Shown: positions 1 to 5,662 of the stretch, one piece after another
Position numbering within the stretch: the first letter of the stretch is position 1
How the letters are laid out: each line of letters opens with the position of its first letter
Origin: Candidatus Thiodictyon intracellulare
Lineage (GTDB): Bacteria; Pseudomonadota; Gammaproteobacteria; Chromatiales; Chromatiaceae
Reading direction: 5' to 3'
Assembly (NCBI GenBank): GCA_016292295.1
Contig: JADNEJ010000196.1
Location: forward strand, 1 to 6,009
DNA length: 6,009 bases
Program-made: the position numbers and the translations under genes
Notes under the pieces: model-generated
The model's input: the letters and a program-made list of their open reading frames with translations, nothing else
Told to the model about the DNA's origin: nothing
The model's database searches: none

Positions 1-35
1 GTTACAGGGACGGAGGCAGCACGCAGTAAGGGCAT
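1..35 (-). CDS. IS630-family transposase, first 11 codons (partial)
   Basis: The minus strand from 35 reads ATG then codons for MPLLRAASVPV before leaving the window. The right copy reads MPLLRAAAVPVT from its ATG at 5747, so both copies keep the same start and frame, and most base differences are conservative. This piece alone carries no domain; its identity rests on the homologous right copy, which continues into a helix-turn-helix. Whether the left transposase is intact cannot be judged. Confidence 0.6.
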   Translation of the reverse strand, partial: MPLLRAASVPV

Positions 36-97
36 CGCAGGGAATCAGTAGAATTATTAAAAAATAGTAGCTTATGACATATTCAAAGAAATAGAAT

Positions 98-103
98 TAG
101 GAT
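98..103 (+). promoter_or_regulatory. Possible Shine-Dalgarno site for the TTG start at 112, supplied by the IS end
   Basis: TAGGAT, with AGGA at 99-102, ends nine bases before the TTG at 112. It lies inside the IS end, so it is not the native ribosome-binding site of the nucleotidyltransferase gene. It makes translation of the IS-displaced gene plausible but does not prove it. Confidence 0.35.
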
Positions 104-111
104 TTCTATCG

Positions 112-417
112 TTGGGTACTAGAACCGAAGTATGTCATAAGCTGGAGAGGCTGCGCGCCGGTCACTCGGAGATCCAAGGTCGCTTCGAGGTCGAGCGGCT
201 CGGACTCTTCGGCTCCGCTGCCCGGGACGAACTGCGCGAGGACAGTGACGTCGACATTCTGGTGAAGTTTCATGGTCCGTCGCGCTACGACAGCTATCGT
301 GGCTTGCAGCAGGCACTTGAGGCACTGCTAGGATGGCGTGTGGATTTGGTCACGGAGTCCGGCCTCAAGCCCCGCGCCCGCGCCGGCGTCGCACGGGACC
401 TGATCCATGTCTCGTGA
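112..417 (+). CDS. MNT-domain nucleotidyltransferase, MntA-like antitoxin
   Basis: A 101-residue protein of the minimal nucleotidyltransferase family. Residues 32-50 carry the fold's signature: Gly34-Ser35, ten residues, then Asp46-x-Asp48 (the GSX10DXD motif), and Asp78 in RVDLV is a candidate third metal ligand. The C-terminal LKPRAR stretch is also typical. Family members pair with HepT toxins, and MntA antitoxins transfer AMP to HepT to silence it; a HepT-like start overlaps the 3' end here. The native start is missing: the TA at 120-121 is the IS junction, so codons 1-3 (TTG GGT AC) derive from the IS and native sequence resumes at Arg4. CTG 142 is a weaker alternative start. The catalytic core is intact, so activity is possible if the TTG works. 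Confidence 0.8.
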   Translation: MGTRTEVCHKLERLRAGHSEIQGRFEVERLGLFGSAARDELREDSDVDILVKFHGPSRYDSYRGLQQALEALLGWRVDLVTESGLKPRARAGVARDLIHVS

Positions 418-550
418 TTGGTTGCTGTTCCTTTGGGATATCGCTCGCAACCATGTCCCTCCGACTGCCGCCGCGGCCGTAACGCTGCGCGCCCGCATCG
501 ACTCGGCAACGGGCTACGCGGGGTCGGATGGGAACACCGATGCGCAGTGA
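407..550 (+). pseudogene. HepT-like (DUF86) toxin gene, truncated remnant
   Basis: The ATG at 407 overlaps the nucleotidyltransferase stop by 11 bases, the coupling usual for MNT-HepT pairs. The reading frame gives 47 residues. The first 16, MSRDWLLFLWDIARNH, resemble the common HepT/DUF86 opening (MSRDW..YL.DI), but the rest shows no HepT character. Full HepT proteins are about 110-150 residues and carry an RNase Rx4-6H motif, which is absent. I infer a deletion that joined the HepT start to sequence ahead of hypF. The stop (548-550) overlaps a possible GTG start of hypF (547). Alternatively it is a chance ORF; the overlap and opening motif argue against that. Confidence 0.6.
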
Positions 551-570
551 ATCCACGGGCGCTGGCTCCC

Positions 571-2967
571 ATGGCTGAGACCATCCGCGTCCGCGGCCTG
601 GTGCAGGGGGTGGGCTTTCGGCCCATGGTCTGGCGCCTGGCGCGCGACCTGGGGCTCATCGGTGATGTGCGCAACGACGGCGATGGGGTGCTGATCCGCG
701 TCTGGGCACCGGATGCGGGCGATGCTGACCTGATCGACCGTCTCTGTGCCGGGCTGCGTGAGCAGTGCCCGCCGTTGGCGCGAATCGACGCGATCGAGCG
801 CGGCGCCCTGGACCTGCCGCTCCCGGAACCGGCGCAATTCCTCATCCTGGCGAGCGCTGTCACCGGCGCGCGCACCGGCGTGGCGGCGGACGCGGCCACC
901 TGCGCCGCCTGCGCCGCCGAGGTCAGGGACCCGGTCGATCGCCGCTACCGTTACCCCTTCACCAACTGCACCCACTGCGGGCCCCGTCTGAGCATCGTGC
1001 GCGCCATCCCTTATGACCGCGCTAATACCAGCATGGCGGTCTTTGCGCAGTGCCCGGCCTGCGCCGTCGAGTACGCCGATCCGGCCGATCGGCGCTTTCA
1101 TGCCCAGCCCAACGCCTGTCCGGTCTGCGGGCCCCGGGTTTGGTTAGCGGATGGGGAGGGTCGGGAACTGGACCCGGCGGACCTGGGGGCCGGGGACGCC
1201 ATCGCCGCGGCCAGCCGACTCCTGGCCCAGGGGCGCATCCTGGCCATCAAGGGCATCGGCGGCTTCCACCTGGCGTGCGACGCGGCGGACCCGGCGGCGG
1301 TGGCGCTGTTGCGCCGGCGCAAGCGGCGCTTTGCCAAGCCCTTCGCCCTGATGGCGCGGGACCTCGATGTGATTCGCCGCTACTGCCGGTTGGGGGAAGC
1401 GCAGGCCGCCCTGTTGGCGAGCTCGGCGGCGCCGGTCGTCCTGCTGGATCGACTTGCAGGAATGCCAACCCCGGCGCTGGCACCCGACCTGGCCCCGGGC
1501 CAACTCACCCTGGGCTTCATGCTCCCTTACAGCCCCCTGCACCTGCTGCTGCTGGCCCACTGGGATCGCCCCCTGGTGATGACCAGCGGCAATCTGAGTG
1601 AGGAGCCTCAGTGTGTCGATAACGATGACGCCCTGGGGCGCCTGTGCGGGCTCGCCGACCTGGTCCTGCTCCATGACCGGGCCATCGTCAACCGGGTGGA
1701 CGACTCGGTGGTGCGCTGGATGGACGTCGCACCGCGCCTGCTGCGGCGGGCGCGTGGCTATGCCCCCAACGCGATCCGGTTGCCGCCCGGTTTTGCGGAT
1801 GCCCCGCCGGTGATGGCGATGGGCGGCGAACTCAAGAATACGGTCTGTCTGCTCAAAGACGGCCAGGCGATCCTGACGCAGCACCTGGGTGATTTAGAGG
1901 AGGCCAACACCGCCCGCGAGTACGAGCGGACCATCGACCTCTATCTCGCGCTCTTCGCGCACCGCCCCGAGCGGATCGCGGTCGACCTGCATCCGGACTA
2001 TCGCGCGAGCCTCACCGGCCGGGAGCGAGCGGCGCGCGAGGGCCTGGAACTGGTCCAGGTGCAGCACCACCACGCCCATTGCGCTGCGGTCCTGGCGGAC
2101 AACGGCTGGCCGCTCGACGGCGGTCCCGTGCTCGGCATCGCGCTCGACGGACTGGGCTACGGGGCGGACGGGACCCTCTGGGGCGGGGAGTTCCTAGTCA
2201 CCGACTATCGCGGCTTCCGGCGGGTCGGCTGGCTGAGGCCGGTACCCATGCCCGGCGGCACTCGCGCCATCCTGGAGCCCTGGCGCAACCTACTGGCGCA
2301 GATCGAGGTGTGCCTGGGCTGGGGAGAGTTCCGGCGCCGCTGGCCGAGTCTGGAACTGACCCGCCGACTGGAAGAGCGGCCGGTGCCGATGCTCCGCACC
2401 CTGATGCAACGCCGGCTCAACGCGCCCCTGACCAGCTCCGCCGGGCGCCTGTTCGATGCCGTGGCCGCGGCCCTGGGGCTCTGTGCGGAGCGGATCAGCT
2501 ACGAGGGTCAGGCGGCGATTGAGTTAGAGTCACTGGCGGTCGAAGGAAATACGGGAGTACGAGAGTACGGGAGTACGGGGGCGGTCGAGGCAGCGACGGG
2601 CGCTGGGCAGGGCTACCCCTGCGGACGGGTCGAAGGGGACGGCGGTACCCTGCTCGATCCCGCCCCACTATGGTGCCGCCTGTTCGATGACCTGGCGGCG
2701 GGGGTTGCACCGGGGCTGATCAGTGCCCGTTTCCATGCGGGCGTCTGTCGCGCAGTGTCAGACCTGGCGGCGGACTTGGCGCAGGCGCAGGGGCTCGCGC
2801 GGGTCGCCCTGTCCGGCGGGGTCTTCCAGAACCGGTTAGTGTTGGAAGGGGTCAGCGGGCACCTGCGTCGGCGCGGTCTCGAGCTCCTGACCCACCATCA
2901 GGTGCCCACCAATGACGGCGGCCTGTCCCTGGGACAGGCGGTCATTGCAGCGGCCCGGGTGGGATGA
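571..2967 (+). CDS. hypF: Carbamoyltransferase HypF, [NiFe]-hydrogenase maturation
   Basis: HypF uses carbamoyl phosphate and ATP to make carbamoyl-adenylate and moves the carbamoyl group to the C-terminal cysteine of HypE, the source of the cyanide ligands of the [NiFe] site; it is cytoplasmic. From ATG 571 the protein has 798 residues (E. coli about 750). In order: acylphosphatase domain with VQGVGFRP (11-18, Arg17) and Asn35; two zinc-finger-like units (C111xxC114...C133xxC136 and C161xxC164...C183xxC186); YrdC-like domain (about 205-395, MTSGNLSEEP 337-346); Kae1-like domain with the HHHAH metal site (499-503), DGLGYG (526-531), SGGVFQN (748-754) and NDGGLSLGQA (781-790). All key residues are present. 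GTG 547 is an in-frame alternative start overlapping the previous stop; neither start has a strong ribosome-binding site. No other hyp gene is visible. Residues about 656-694 hold an unusual insertion. Confidence 0.97.
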   Translation: MAETIRVRGLVQGVGFRPMVWRLARDLGLIGDVRNDGDGVLIRVWAPDAGDADLIDRLCAGLREQCPPLARIDAIERGALDLPLPEPAQFLILASAVTGARTGVAADAATCAACAAEVRDPVDRRYRYPFTNCTHCGPRLSIVRAIPYDRANTSMAVFAQCPACAVEYADPADRRFHAQPNACPVCGPRVWLADGEGRELDPADLGAGDAIAAASRLLAQGRILAIKGIGGFHLACDAADPAAVALLRRRKRRFAKPFALMARDLDVIRRYCRLGEAQAALLASSAAPVVLLDRLAGMPTPALAPDLAPGQLTLGFMLPYSPLHLLLLAHWDRPLVMTSGNLSEEPQCVDNDDALGRLCGLADLVLLHDRAIVNRVDDSVVRWMDVAPRLLRRARGYAPNAIRLPPGFADAPPVMAMGGELKNTVCLLKDGQAILTQHLGDLEEANTAREYERTIDLYLALFAHRPERIAVDLHPDYRASLTGRERAAREGLELVQVQHHHAHCAAVLADNGWPLDGGPVLGIALDGLGYGADGTLWGGEFLVTDYRGFRRVGWLRPVPMPGGTRAILEPWRNLLAQIEVCLGWGEFRRRWPSLELTRRLEERPVPMLRTLMQRRLNAPLTSSAGRLFDAVAAALGLCAERISYEGQAAIELESLAVEGNTGVREYGSTGAVEAATGAGQGYPCGRVEGDGGTLLDPAPLWCRLFDDLAAGVAPGLISARFHAGVCRAVSDLAADLAQAQGLARVALSGGVFQNRLVLEGVSGHLRRRGLELLTHHQVPTNDGGLSLGQAVIAAARVG
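2551..2582 (+). repeat. Octamer tandem repeat inside hypF
   Basis: Three consecutive octamers read acgggagt, acgagagt, acgggagt, followed by a degenerate fourth, acgggggc. The array encodes part of a Gly/Thr/Tyr-rich stretch in the Kae1-like domain. A 9-bp direct repeat, ggcggtcga, brackets it at 2535-2543 and 2580-2588, exactly 45 bases apart, so the extra segment is in frame. The unit length is not a multiple of three, so gain or loss of one octamer would frameshift hypF. Confidence 0.75.
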
Positions 2968-2977
2968 GGTCGCTCCC

Positions 2978-3173
2978 ATGCAAATCATTTGCGACAACGC
3001 TCGCTACTACCGCGCCAAAGCGGTTCAAGATTACATCAAGGATTCCCGCATCAAGCTTGTCTTTTGTCTTTCTTTCGCCTTATACGCCCAATTTAAATCT
3101 CATTGAGCGGCTATGGAAATCCTTTAAGAAAACGCAGTATGTGCCAGAAAATATCCCCGACCTTCTCAATTAA
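2978..3173 (+). pseudogene. IS630-family transposase, frameshifted C-terminal fragment
   Basis: Starting 11 bases after the hypF stop, one frame reads CDNARYYRAKAVQDY and IKLVF; after a shift, a second frame continues with SPYTPNLNLIERLWKSFKKT to a TAA at 3171-3173. Together these are the end of an IS630/Tc1-type DDE domain, with the second Asp in CDNARYY and the catalytic Glu in LIERLW. The N-terminal helix-turn-helix and first Asp are missing, so this is a dead relic. The shift is explained by a perfect 7-bp tandem duplication at 3058-3071. The fragment is visibly more AT-rich than hypF and the flanking IS copies, which suggests a different element and source. Confidence 0.88.
3058..3071 (+). 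repeat. 7-bp tandem duplication (tgtcttt x2) in the transposase relic
   Basis: The unit occurs at 3058-3064 and again at 3065-3071 without mismatch. Removing one copy restores a continuous reading IKLV-F-LSPYTPN, the usual IS630 arrangement, so the duplication is the frameshifting event. Confidence 0.85.
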
Positions 3174-3542
3174 ATTAAACCAGTAAGGGAGCTCGGCCAT
3201 TACGTCCAGGAAGTAGGAGCGGATCGCCGGAATCTCTGCGGTCTCGCGTGGGTGGTTGTCCCAGCCGTCGAATGAAATAAGGTGACCTTGCCTTCCCAGA
3301 CGATGGCCGCCTCGCGGGTTTTCACAAGCGGCAGCAGTTTGTCAAACACCGGCCGGAACCGGCCGGATGCCATGCTTCACGACCGACTCGCGCATGATGG
3401 TAATGGCCAGGATCTCGTCCTCGGCCGGGGAAAATTTGGCACGCGGGTATTTGACTATTATCCCAGTCGTCCCGGCCGCCGCTGGATGGTGGTTTGCGCA
3501 GTAGACCAGCGAGGCTCAGGGCTGACAATTCAGCTTTGCCAT
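3174..3542 (-). pseudogene. Decayed gene of unrecognised family
   Basis: I do not recognise the family. The minus strand has ATG at 3542 behind a good ribosome-binding site (AAAAGGAG, 3549-3556) and opens MAKLNCQP. An in-frame TGA (3516-3518) follows, then the same frame stays protein-like (IIVKYPRAKFSPAEDEILAI, ESVVKHGIRPV). A 10-bp duplication (3348-3367) shifts the frame; removing one copy joins RPV to FDKLLPLVKTREAAIVWEGK. A second shift near 3271-3275, consistent with one lost base, leads to FDGWDNHPRETAEIP and YFLDVMAELPYWF. The frame then runs into the IS630 relic, so the 3' end is truncated near 3174-3180. The repaired product would be about 120 residues, with no signal peptide or membrane segment seen. 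Several independent lesions mark it as a pseudogene. Confidence 0.65.
3348..3367. repeat. 10-bp tandem duplication (accggccgga x2) in the minus-strand pseudogene
   Basis: Perfect copies lie at 3348-3357 and 3358-3367. The unit contains the palindrome ccggccgg. Deleting one unit joins two frames of the minus-strand pseudogene into one continuous protein-like reading, so it is a frameshifting duplication. Confidence 0.85.
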
Positions 3543-3646
3543 TGTGCGCTCCTTTTCACTAGCTTCACAAATGGGATTGGATACATCATTACAAACCCTT
3601 GGGCGTCGCGTCGTCCGTAAAGGTCGACGATCTCGCTGATGTCCAT
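3530..3646 (-). CDS. Small hypothetical ORF upstream of the pseudogene
   Basis: Minus-strand ATG at 3646 gives 38 residues beginning MDISEIVDLYGRRDAQ and ending with TGA at 3530-3532. It overlaps the start of the decayed gene by 13 bases, an arrangement seen in coupled operons. There is no clear ribosome-binding site and no motif I recognise. It could be the leading gene of the same decayed operon, the end of a truncated gene, or chance. Confidence 0.25.
   Translation of the reverse strand: MDISEIVDLYGRRDAQGFVMMYPIPFVKLVKRSAQWQS
3549..3556 (-). promoter_or_regulatory. Shine-Dalgarno site for the decayed minus-strand gene
   Basis: AAAAGGAG on the minus strand lies six bases before the ATG at 3542. 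It identifies the original start of the pseudogene, whose reading is interrupted eight codons later. Confidence 0.5.
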
Positions 3647-3745
3647 TCGCACTATCTGCGGAGAATTTATCGTTTCACAGCCGCTGATTCGCCCTTGAAT
3701 CAAAAAGAATATTTAACCGTAAAATACTATTCACAATCAGAAATA

Positions 3746-3822
3746 TGGTCGGGGTGACAGGATTCGAACCTGCGACTTCTGCCTCCCGAAGACAGCGCTC
3801 TACCAAGCTGAGCTACACCCCG
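3746..3822 (-). tRNA. tRNA-Pro (anticodon CGG)
   Basis: The minus strand folds as a full cloverleaf: acceptor CGGGGTG paired with CACCCCG, D arm GCTC...GAGC, anticodon stem CTGTC paired with GGCAG around loop TTCGGGA (anticodon CGG, reading CCG), and T arm GCAGG-TTCGAAT-CCTGT. A discriminator A and an encoded CCA end follow (3746-3749). The gene starts 59 bases after the ispB stop on the same strand. I see no convincing promoter or T-tract terminator in that gap, so co-transcription with ispB and processing is possible. CCG codons are abundant in GC-rich genes such as hypF. Confidence 0.96.
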
Positions 3823-3881
3823 ATGGAAAGGGGAAGGACCCTTGCGACGGTGGCGGCCTGACTGCCGCTGCGTGACCCGTC

Positions 3882-4850
3882 TTAGTGGTCTCGACTAACC
3901 GCAAAATCTGCCATCATGGCCAGGGACGCGGTGGCGTCCGATGGGGCGAGGACCGCGAGTGCCTCCTTTGCCCGTCGGGCGTAATCCCGTGCCAGTTCGG
4001 CAGTATAGGCAATCGCGTCGGTGGACGCAATGACCGCGATCACGTCGTCGATGCGCTCGCGCCCGCCGCGTTCGATGGCCTCGCGCAGCAGGCGGCGCTG
4101 CCCGGGAGTGCCGACCGCCATCGCCCGCAGGATCGGTAGGGTCGGTTTGCCCTCATCCAGGTCGTCGCCGACATTCTTGCCCAATTCGGTGTTGCCGCTG
4201 CTGTAGTCCAGCGCGTCGTCGATCAACTGGAAGGCGATCCCGAGGTTGCGGCCGTAGTCGGCCATGGCCGTTTCGATGGCGTCGGAGCTGGCGGCCAGGA
4301 CGGCGCCCAGGCGCGTGGCGGCCTCGAACAGGGTGGCGGTCTTGCGCACTATGACCTCCATGTACCGCTGCTCGTCCGTGTTCGGGTCCTTGGTGTTGAG
4401 CAGTTGCAGGACCTCACCCTCGGCGATGCGGTTGGTGGCGTGGGCCAGGACCTCCATCACCCGCATGCTGCCGACTTCGACCATCATCTCGAAGGCGCGC
4501 GAGTACAAGAAGTCCCCCACCAGCACCGCGGCCTCGTTGCCCCAGACGATGTTGGCGGTGTCCTGATTGCGGCGCAGTTCCGAGCCGTCCACGACGTCGT
4601 CGTGCAGCAGGGTAGAGGTGTGGATGAACTCGATCACCGCGGCCAGAACTATATGATGGGTGCCGCGGTAGCAGCAGGCGCGGGCGGCAAGCAGCACCGA
4701 CAAGGGACGTAGACGCTTACCGCCGCTGCGCACGATGTAGTGTCCGATCTGGTTGATGAGGACAACGTCGGACTGCAGTCGGCGCACGATCAGTGTATCG
4801 ACGGCCTTGGTATCTTCGGCGGCGGGAAGCCGGATCGCGGAAAGGTCCAT
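3882..4850 (-). CDS. ispB: Octaprenyl (all-trans polyprenyl) diphosphate synthase
   Basis: This prenyltransferase extends farnesyl diphosphate with isopentenyl diphosphate to make the C40-type side chain of ubiquinone or menaquinone. The 322-residue product matches E. coli IspB (323) in length. It shows GGKRLRP (43-49), the first Asp-rich motif HDDVVD (Asp84, Asp85, Asp88), a GNEAAVLVGDF stretch (104-114), GEVLQL (145-150) and the second Asp-rich motif DDALD (211-215), followed by GKNVGDDLDEGKPTLP. All catalytic aspartates are present. I chose the ATG at 4850: an in-frame extension to 4967 exists, but a strong promoter at 4885-4913 lies inside it, and the added residues have no counterpart in IspB. 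It is divergent from rplU, as in other Gammaproteobacteria. Chain length (C40 or other) cannot be read with certainty. Confidence 0.96.
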   Translation of the reverse strand: MDLSAIRLPAAEDTKAVDTLIVRRLQSDVVLINQIGHYIVRSGGKRLRPLSVLLAARACCYRGTHHIVLAAVIEFIHTSTLLHDDVVDGSELRRNQDTANIVWGNEAAVLVGDFLYSRAFEMMVEVGSMRVMEVLAHATNRIAEGEVLQLLNTKDPNTDEQRYMEVIVRKTATLFEAATRLGAVLAASSDAIETAMADYGRNLGIAFQLIDDALDYSSGNTELGKNVGDDLDEGKPTLPILRAMAVGTPGQRRLLREAIERGGRERIDDVIAVIASTDAIAYTAELARDYARRAKEALAVLAPSDATASLAMMADFAVSRDH

Positions 4851-4884
4851 GCGTTTGGGGACTGGAATCAATGTGTGGCCGCCG

Positions 4885-4913
4885 ATCCTAGGTGCCGGTC
4901 GGGGGGCTGTCAA
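4885..4913 (-). promoter_or_regulatory. Sigma70-type promoter for ispB
   Basis: On the minus strand a perfect TTGACA (4908-4913) is followed by a 17-base spacer and TAGGAT (4885-4890). Transcription would begin near 4878 and leave a leader of about 28 bases before the ATG at 4850. Position, spacing and hexamers all fit a housekeeping promoter. Confidence 0.7.
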
Positions 4914-4982
4914 GCGTGGTTGCATTCCTGTAGATAAGGACGACCAATTGTGTGCTGCGCTAACCACACTTTTTTTTGTTGA

Positions 4983-5011
4983 TTGACGGCAGGCCTGCGC
5001 CAGGTTATCCT
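4983..5011 (+). promoter_or_regulatory. Sigma70-type promoter for rplU-rpmA
   Basis: TTGACG (4983-4988), a 17-base spacer and TATCCT (5006-5011) match the consensus at five and four of six bases. A run of eight T (4970-4977) just upstream could act as an UP-like A/T tract, fitting strong ribosomal-protein expression. The leader before the rplU ATG at 5077 would be about 60 bases. Confidence 0.6.
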
Positions 5012-5076
5012 GCTTGGCCTTTACATCCGGCTCGGAGCGTCGGGGGTCGAATTCAGCCTTGGGGAATTTTCAAGAT

Positions 5077-5391
5077 ATGTACGCGGTGATCCAAGCCGGT
5101 GGCAAACAATACCGGGTCTCCGAGGGGGACACCCTCAAGGTCGAGAAGCTCGTTGCTGAGACAGGTGCCGACATCGAACTCGATCAAGTGCTGATGGTTG
5201 CCGACGGCGACGCAGTGACAATCGGCCGGCCCTTCATCCTGGGCGGCAAGGTGACCGCTACGGTCAAGGCCCACGGGCGTGCCGCCAAGGTCCACATCAT
5301 CAAGTTCCGGCGACGCAAACATCACCTGAAGCGCCAGGGCCACCGCCAGTGGTTCACGGAGCTTCAGATTACCGGGATCAGCGCGTGCTGA
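5077..5391 (+). CDS. rplU: 50S ribosomal protein L21
   Basis: The 104-residue product matches L21 (103 in E. coli). It starts [14 protein letters not shown], keeps the basic 23S-rRNA-binding stretch [21 protein letters not shown] (71-91), and ends QITGIS. An ORF extension to ATG 5014 exists, but the family always starts at the MYAVI(Q/K) methionine, and that upstream start would sit only two bases past the -10 hexamer. GGGGA at 5061-5065 is a possible, slightly distant ribosome-binding site. rpmA follows after 13 bases, forming the usual rplU-rpmA operon. Confidence 0.98.
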   Translation: MYAVIQAGGKQYRVSEGDTLKVEKLVAETGADIELDQVLMVADGDAVTIGRPFILGGKVTATVKAHGRAAKVHIIKFRRRKHHLKRQGHRQWFTELQITGISAC

Positions 5392-5393
5392 TC

Positions 5394-5399
5394 AGGGAG
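5394..5399 (+). promoter_or_regulatory. Shine-Dalgarno site of rpmA
   Basis: AGGGAG lies five bases before the rpmA ATG, inside the 13-base gap after rplU, and fixes the rpmA start. Confidence 0.75.
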
Positions 5400-5404
5400 C
5401 ATCT

Positions 5405-5662
5405 ATGGCACACAAAAAAGCAGGCGGCAGTTCGCGCAACGGTCGTGATTCGGAGTCCAAACGGCTCGGCGTTAAGATCTTCGGCGGCCAGAAGATCACC
5501 GCGGGCAGCATCATAGTGAGACAGCGCGGCACGCCCGTCCACAACGGCGTCAATGTGGGCCTGGGCAAGGATCATACCCTGTTTGCGCTGACGGACGGTG
5601 TGGTTCGGTTCCTGATCAAGGGGCCGAAGAACCGCAAGTTTGTCACGGTCGAGAGCCACTAG
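5405..5662 (+). CDS. rpmA: 50S ribosomal protein L27
   Basis: The 85-residue product equals E. coli L27 in length. It begins [18 protein letters not shown], the N-terminal tail that reaches the peptidyl-transferase centre, then [10 protein letters not shown] and IIVRQRGT, with the usual lysine-rich [11 protein letters not shown] near the end. There is no Firmicute-type cleavable extension. The stop TAG (5660-5662) is formed by the TA target of an inserted IS plus the first G of that IS, so the coding sequence is complete but everything native downstream is displaced. In many Gammaproteobacteria the next gene is obgE; here the IS follows at once, and no native terminator remains next to the gene. 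Confidence 0.98.
   Translation: MAHKKAGGSSRNGRDSESKRLGVKIFGGQKITAGSIIVRQRGTPVHNGVNVGLGKDHTLFALTDGVVRFLIKGPKNRKFVTVESH

Larger units (their letters stand above)
1..119 (-). mobile_element. 5' end of an IS630-family insertion sequence (left copy, truncated by window edge)
   Basis: Read on the minus strand, this stretch matches the right-hand element (5662-5781) with about 13 substitutions and one 1-base indel over about 120 bases, roughly 88-89% identity. Shared sequence stops at TA (120-121), the dinucleotide IS630 elements target and duplicate; both copies begin GTACCC next to TA, with a C just outside. The family is assigned from the transposase start encoded in the right copy. The element points left, out of the window, so its body and other end are not visible. 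It lies directly against the nucleotidyltransferase gene. Confidence 0.8.

Noticed and set aside
418..570. N-terminal extension of hypF to the TTG at 418
   Set aside because: The extra 51 residues have no counterpart in HypF, which begins with the acylphosphatase domain, and they overlap the HepT-like relic in another frame.
1144..1884. Long minus-strand ORF opposite hypF (246 residues)
   Set aside because: It is a shadow of GC-rich hypF coding sequence with no recognisable motif; the plus frame is unambiguously HypF.
3282..3620. Plus-strand ORF of 112 residues across the pseudogene region
   Set aside because: The opposite strand carries protein-like sequence with a ribosome-binding site; the plus reading has low-complexity, arginine-rich character and no motif.
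3685..3702. Perfect 6-bp inverted repeat TGATTC-gccctt-GAATCA as a terminator of the tRNA transcript
   Set aside because: On the minus strand the T run precedes the stem instead of following it, and the stem is short and AT-rich.
3853..3868. GCGGC-ctgact-GCCGC hairpin between ispB and tRNA-Pro as an ispB terminator
   Set aside because: Only five base pairs and no T tract follow on the minus strand.
4851..4967. N-terminal extension of ispB to ATG 4967
   Set aside because: The 39 added residues are not found in IspB proteins, and a near-perfect sigma70 promoter lies within them.
5014..5076. N-terminal extension of rplU to ATG 5014
   Set aside because: L21 starts at MYAVI; the upstream ATG is two bases from the -10 hexamer and lacks a ribosome-binding site.
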